64,000 nt of DNA. Origin: Craterostigma plantagineum. Its lineage: Eukaryota; Streptophyta; Magnoliopsida; Lamiales; Linderniaceae. Below are positions 58,348 through 64,000 of the stretch, piece by piece. Each line of letters begins with the position of its first letter. Position 1 is the first letter of the stretch. The translations under genes were made by a program, and so were the position numbers. The stretch covers positions 124,001 through 188,000 of the forward strand of contig JAPQWV010000326.1 of assembly GCA_027422505.1 (NCBI GenBank), given 5' to 3'. The notes below the pieces were generated by a model, which was not told the DNA's origin, ran no database searches, and was given only the letters and a program-made list of their open reading frames with translations.

Positions 58348-58845
58348 TACTATATCGGAGGATTTGCATGCATGTCTATTTTTCAATCATATGTATAAAT
58401 CTATAACAAGTGGTTTGAGCTGAAACAAAGCCAGGGAGCAAGCGTCCTATATCTCTAGACTCACAATCTTTTTTCCAAACTCATGACTGAGATTCTTTCA
58501 TGAAAAAAGTCAATAAAAGTTTTATGAATTTTGGATAAGCCTACGAAGCAGATGTGGAGAAAATGAAGGGAAGAAGAGAAACAAACACATACTTGGAGTA
58601 CTTATTATTGTCAAATGTTATTTTGTTTACAAAACGTTTTGAAGTTCATAAGTAGAGATATGTAGTAGGATGTCTACTAAGCGAATTTCGAATATTCTTT
58701 TGTTTATGAAAGTCGAGCTATGTAACGTTTCACACAAATGTGAACGATTAAGGTTTTTGATCTTTATGTCTCTTTGTTTGAAAACTGCACTGTCATGTTC
58801 TCACACAAATGCAATTATTTATTAGTCCGACACACACATACATAA
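58348..58845. other. 3' region of peroxidase and spacer
   Basis: Nothing beyond the expected 3' untranslated region; ends at the TAA target duplication (58843-58845) of the next element. Confidence 0.4.
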
Positions 58846-59167
58846 GGGTAACCACAATGGTGGTTTATATATGTGTCATATGTGCTTATTTGGCATTTTA
58901 TATGACACACTACCATTGTGGATGTGTCATAGGTATGACATTGTGTCATATTTATGACACTGTGTTATAGGAATATTAAAATATTATGGAGGAGAGAGAA
59001 TGAAGGAGAAGAAAAAAGAAATTATTTATTTATAGTTGTGGGTCCGTGTTATAGTAGTGTTATAATTGTGGAAGAAGTAGAATAAAAGTGTTATAGAATA
59101 AAATTTAGGAAAATATAGCGAAAAGCTGATGTGACAATATTATGATGTGTTATTGTTGTTGACACCC
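58846..59167. mobile_element. Tourist-like MITE (PIF/Harbinger)
   Basis: The left end GGGTAACCACAATGG and the inverted right end GGGTGTCAACAACAATAA match loosely. TAA flanks both sides (58843-58845, 59168-59170). Length 322 bp, non-coding, rich in TGTCATA/TGACAC repeats. Confidence 0.7.
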
Positions 59168-60290
59168 TAAATAGTCGAGGATGAGGGAGGACCATAAATG
59201 TATAGACTTGCTTGCTAATAGAAACGAGCGACAATAAATTATTGAATTGGGATTATTAAATTTTTGTCATACTCTAAAAATGGATATGAACGTGTAGCAT
59301 GAGACGTTTAATAAATGTCACCAACTAAAATCCCTGCATATATGTCGACTATAATGTTCTTTTGACCCGAAAAAGTCAAAGAAATCAAAAAAGCAACGAC
59401 GAAACGTTTAAACTTTGCTTCGGCGTGTACGTGTGTCAATTTCAAGGTATTAGTATATTGACATTTTGGCTTAAACGCATTAACTTAGTTTCTTTTTCTA
59501 AATCATAAAATAAATAAAATCAAATTCAAAGATATGGTAGTTCTGTCTGTCTCATCAACCACTTCATCTTAAATTGCATTTTTGGTAAATTAGAACCCAT
59601 GTATTTAGGTGGCTACCATTGAGGCATTGACTTTGTAATTTAATTTAAAAATCTTCTTGTGGGCTTTTATCAAATCATTTCCTCGCATTTTCCCTATTTT
59701 AAACCCCATATAATAAACATATCGAAAGAAAGTAAGACTTTTTCTTCTAACGTAAAATGAAGACTCTTTCCACCTATGACTTAAAAAAAAGTTGAAATAC
59801 GTCTTTCATTGATGGATTCTTCCTTCTGACTTTAACGTAGTAATCATATGCGTAAGGAGAATCAGAAACTACCGTATAATTTATTGAACCACCATAAATA
59901 ATATTGTCTTAGTAGTATGTTATCACGTCGTCCAATGAAAGAAAACGCCATTTCAATACTTCATCCATTGAGGATAAAAAATAACTACATAAATACTGAT
60001 AGAGACCAAGTCTTAACAACTAAACAGCGTAATTAAAACACCAACTACAATTACGATACAGCCCTATCCGGCCCACAGATAACACCAACCGCGTCTCGGG
60101 GGTATTTTGGTCAAATCCAACTAAAGCACGGCATAAATATTATCACCAAAACAATTACAACCACCAACTGCTCAACTCCGACGTTTTCAGCAAAACCCAA
60201 AACAAGAAAAGAGAATTAATGCATCATCTTCCATTACATGCAGCCAAAAAAAAAAGAAAAAGAAGAAATCATTGATGATCAATATCAGTC
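59168..60290. promoter_or_regulatory. Spacer and presumed promoter/leader of the formin gene
   Basis: AT-rich, no exons. The last 150 bases are C/A-rich then purine-rich, as in a plant 5' leader; a TATA-like CATAAATATTA is at about 60131. Confidence 0.45.
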
Positions 60291-63200
60291 ATGACTAGGG
60301 AAAACCTTAATCTCTCCTTGTTCGTTCTTCTGCTAATAGTTTCTAGGTGCTGCTCCCAATCAGATTATTCTCCACAGAACATCGAAGTTTTCTATCCGTC
60401 TTCTTCTTCATCAACTCCTCCTCCACCACCTCAGCAGATCGTTCCACGGCCGCCGGCACCACCTGATAATCCCTCGCTTGAAGGCATTACTCCACAAAGT
60501 AGTAAATCTTCGACGACCAAGTCTGCAGTGGGAAAAGCCATTGGCATCACAGCAGCAAGTACCTTGGCCTTATGTGGGCTTCTCCTCTTCGTCCTCTTAG
60601 CGTACTCGCGAAGGAGAAAGCGAGGGAGTGACAATGGTGGAAGTACCAGCGCTGTTGCTCCACAGATGGGTGGGAATAATCTTGCAGACGGCAACTTCCT
60701 GAGGTTCGAAGGTAATATCAAAGGTTTGATTGTGGACGAGAATGGTTTGGATGTTTTGTATTGGAAGAATTTGGAAGGAGGAGGAGAGGATAGGAATAGG
60801 AAGAGTTTTAGTTTCAAGCAATGTTGTAAAATACGCTAGGCGCTAGTCGGGCGCCCGAGGGGGGCCTAGCGCCTAGACGGTCTAGGCGGGGCCTAGGCGG
60901 TTTCTAGGCGGAAATTAAACGGTGTACATATTTTTCATTATTATTTTTCTAAGATCAAATATGCAAATATTTTCATCAAAGTAAATATGTATCAAATTTA
61001 TCCAAACATTTAAAATAAATAATATCAATCACAACAATGCAACATAATAATGTTAGTACAAAAATAACGTTTTAAGTATGATGTCGGACTAAGTTATCCT
61101 ATTTTCTATATAATATTTTAACCAAATGTAACAATCTCTCTTGAATTAATAAATAAAATAGATAAGTTTGTTTTAATATTCCAGGAGTTTTCTTAGACAA
61201 AAATTGTGTATGACATAATATTTATATGACTGAAAATAAATGAAGTTGTTTTCCTTAAATGTACAATTAATTCGTAATGATAATATCATATTTTATTTCT
61301 GTTTTCCTTTTCAAAGGATATATCGATAGAGTGTACAGTGTAGTGTAAATATGTAATAATATGAGTATTTGTTTGCTGTCCCACACCGATTCCTTTGGAC
61401 AAAGAAGCGTGAAACATCTCCTATATATATGCTTACTCATTAACGCTACAATCACAGTTTGCAAAAGCAGTCTACCATTGGTGGGCTCTTGTTTTAGTAT
61501 AATATTTAACGGGCTTGATTAGTGGGCTTTTGGTCATTAAAATACTAACTAATATGCCTCAGTCCGCCTAGTCAGCGTCTAGGCGGCCCGAAAATCGGCT
61601 TGTGCGCCGATTACTCGGCCTGTTCGGCGATTACTCGGTCTGGCCATTTTAGGCGGGCGATTAGGCCTTATTCGCGGCGGCGGGCGCCGATTAGCGCCTA
61701 GGCGGCGCCTAGGCGGCCGCCTAGGCCGTATTTTACAACATTGGTTTCAAGAGACGTAATTCTTACAAGAACTTGAAGGAGGAGGAGCAGAGAGAAGAGG
61801 AGAAGAGGATTGTCGTGTCTGATAGTAAGCCAACTGTGAATCAGGGAATTCCTTTGCTCAGAGGAATGTCTTCGACTTCTCAGAGTCCTGTTTGGGCTGT
61901 CGTTGAAAGTGAAGATGCTGATATTATTGAAAAGGCGCCTTCGTTTTCATACGGCGGCGGCGCCAAGGTTGAGGAGGAGGATAAAAATGTAAAACCGCCT
62001 CTGCCGCCGCCGACGGGGAGGAGGTTTGAGGCGGAGCGGAATGGCAGAATAGTAAACCCACCGCCGCCGCCGCCGCAGCAGCAGCTTCAATTGGGGACGG
62101 TTCTCACTCGACAGCAGTCTAATGACAACCCACCGCCGCCGCCGCAGCAGCAACTTGCGGCGGTGCCAACAAAGGATAAATCAGTCGATCCACAGCCGTC
62201 CAAGGACAGCCTTCTTCCACCGCAGAGATTTGAGGCGGTGCCCATGGGTGGTGGTCGAATTTCCCCCAATCCACAACAGCCGTCTGACGAAAACCCTAAT
62301 TCGTCAGGTCCACCCCCTCCTCCGCCTCCTCCACCAAATAGCCGTGCTTCTCCACCGGCGCCGCCGCCTCCACGACCACCACCTGCCGGCGGCTCATCAT
62401 CGGCTCAATCTGTGAAATCCCTGGCGCCGTCTTCACCGGGAGGAGAAGGGAGTTCGACGAGTAAAGGGAAGGAAGAACGAGCTAAGCTCAAGCCACTGCA
62501 TTGGGACAAAGTGAATCCAAATGCTAATCACTCCATGGTTTGGGACAAAATCGACAATGGCTCTTTCAAGTAAGCCATTTGATCGATTATGAATTTGATT
62601 AATCGCCAATCCTATTCCCCTCCTTTGATCTCGAATGTGATTTTTGAATGAATGCAGGTTTGATGGTGATTTAATGGAAGCACTCTTTGGCTACGTAGCT
62701 ACAAACAGAAAATCCCCCAAAACAGACAGTGCTTTAACAGATGATGATCGGAATAATAAACCCATTCCTCCTCCTCAATCGCAAGTCTTCATCCTCGAAA
62801 CACGCAAATCTCAGAACACAGCAATCGTCGTCAAGTCTCTAGGAGTCACACGCAAGGAGATCATCGATGCGCTAACGGAGGGTCGTGGACTGAACCCAGA
62901 CGCACTAGAGAAGCTCGCCAGAATCTCACCAACGGAAGAAGAACAGTCTCGGATCCTTGCCTTCAACGGCGACCCCACGAGGCTGGCAGACGCAGAGTCT
63001 TTCATATATCACGTCCTCAAGGCCGTCCCCTCTGCTTTCGAACGTTTCAACGCCATGCTTTTCAGATCGAACTACGATGCAGAGGTTTCGAACGTCAGAG
63101 GATCTCTGAAGACGCTCGAATCAGCCTGCAACGAGCTAAGAACGCGGGGGATGTTCTTGAAACTATTGGAAGCAGTGCTAAAAGCTGGGAATAGACTGAA

Positions 63201-63996
63201 CGCAGGGACTTCGAGGGGAAACGCGCAAGCATTCAACCTTAACGCTCTGAGGAAGTTGTCCGACGTTAAGAGCACGGATGGCAAGACGACTCTTCTTCAG
63301 TTCGTGGTTCAAGAAGTCGTCAGAGCAGAAGGGAAGCGATGCGTTCTTAGCAGAAATCGCAGCTTAAGCAGGACAAGCAGCGATGCAGACAGCGAAAAAT
63401 CGGACAGCCGGTGTTCTGCTTCAAAAGATGATCAAGAAAGAGAATACATGAAGCTTGGCTTGCCCGTGATTGGTGGGTTGAGCACGGAGTTCTCTAACGT
63501 GAAGAAAGCAGCGAGTTTGAACTACGACGTTATCTTCCACACATGCTCAGCTCTAGAACAGCAGGTGATTGAAACACGGAGAACGGTAGATCAGCAATGT
63601 GGAGATGATAGCAACGGGGGATTTGCAGCTGAGATGAGAGGCTTCCTCGATTCGGCGGAGGTGGAAGCCAAAGCTGTAAAGGAGGAGCGAGGGAGAATCA
63701 TGGAGCTGGTGAAGAAGACGACTGATTATTACCAGACGGGAAGTTGGAAGGAAAAGAATGCGAATCCACTGCAACTGTTTGTGGTAGTTAGAGATTTCTT
63801 GGAAATGGTGGATCGAGTTTGTATAGACATATCGAGAGATGTACAGCAGAAGCGAAAATCTACGACGACTTCCTTGGCTGTTGGTGGATCGTCTTCTTCG
63901 CCGAGGGTCTTTCGATTCCCTAAACTGCCTCCTAATTTCATGTCGAGTGATGAGAACGACGACGATGATAATTCAGCAGAGGAGAGACATGATTGA
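60291..63996 (+). pseudogene. Class I formin (FH4/FH8-like), exon 1 interrupted by a hAT-like element
   Basis: Membrane-anchored actin nucleator. Coding parts: 60291-60818 and 61752-62569 (one original exon), then 62658-63996, joining to 2685 nt (894 aa) when the insertion is ignored. Order: signal peptide (LSLFVLLLIVSRCCS), short Pro-rich extracellular part, membrane helix (GITAASTLALCGLLLFVLLAY), basic stop-transfer, FH1 with many Pro runs (residues about 250-400), FH2 from [11 protein letters not shown] through [52 protein letters not shown] and the C-terminal DYYQTGSW. Only one intron. As read, translation from the ATG stops inside the element (TAG at 60837-60839) after 182 residues, leaving signal peptide and TM but no FH1/FH2. 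Everything else is intact, so loss of function is recent or conditional on excision. Confidence 0.88.
60819..61743. mobile_element. hAT-like non-autonomous element in the formin exon (925 bp)
   Basis: The terminal inverted repeats CAATGTTGTAAAATACG are identical over 17 bases, with G/C-rich subterminal arms made of many copies of TAGGCG and GCCTAG in both orientations. The 8-bp target duplication GTTTCAAG (60811-60818 and 61744-61751) fits hAT. No transposase is visible; the interior is AT-rich. Element plus duplicated 8 bp is 933 bp, and removal of exactly that restores the formin frame. Confidence 0.9.
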
Positions 63997-64000
63997 ACTT

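Noticed and set aside
57548..58386. Several frames of 60-154 residues antisense or shifted to the peroxidase second exon
   Set aside because: Shadows of the GC-rich real exon, which carries all catalytic residues in its own frame.
60819..61743. Reading the formin insertion as an ordinary intron
   Set aside because: Its borders are terminal inverted repeats with an 8-bp duplication, and no GT/AG pair at the ends keeps the frame.
61947..62415. Arg/His-rich and Pro/Leu-rich frames over the FH1 region
   Set aside because: Other-frame readings of the CCG/CCT proline repeats of the formin.

Overview
This window is nuclear DNA of a flowering plant, most likely a eudicot. Genes are split by short AT-rich GT-AG introns, spacers are AT-rich, there is a eukaryotic tRNA-Val, and all recognisable proteins are typical plant families (chloroplast starch and shikimate enzymes, a brassinosteroid P450, SGS3, a D-type cyclin, a class III peroxidase, a class I formin). 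No search was possible; families were recognised by eye and exons were placed by reading splice sites and checking that the joined exons stay in frame.

Layout. 1-9300 is transposon-rich: a complete short LTR element without gag/pol (323-2763), a Stowaway-like MITE, a foldback MITE, a 1.34-kb Harbinger-like element, and two related small Lys-rich protein genes on the minus strand (5533-5781, 7144-7347). 9307-25175 is gene-dense: tRNA-Val(CAC), DPE1, a tail-to-tail shikimate kinase, a divergent chloroplast ABCF5-type gene, a doubtful small gene, a WAT1/EamA transporter and a conserved plant gene of unknown function with a GC-AG intron. 25833-36405 holds a CYP90D1-like P450 (minus, with an apparent 1-nt frameshift), SGS3 (plus) and a bHLH-MYC-N type regulator (minus).

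36406-54029 is a gene-poor transposon graveyard: a hAT-like MITE with an 8-bp target duplication, foldback repeats, a Helitron-like element, and a nested structure in which a young Sirevirus-type Copia retrotransposon (46906-52460) has split a 412-bp near-perfect palindromic element that carries its own 9-bp target duplication. The retrotransposon encodes only a gag fused to the end of RT plus RNase H.

54030-64000 holds a CYCD1-type cyclin (minus), a class III peroxidase, a Tourist-like MITE and a class I formin. The formin's first exon is interrupted by a 925-bp hAT-like element with an exact 8-bp target duplication, so the gene as read here is split into a signal peptide/TM part and an FH1-FH2 part.

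The host genes do not form one pathway. The most informative content is the layered, datable transposon activity and its effect on two host genes (formin, and possibly the P450).
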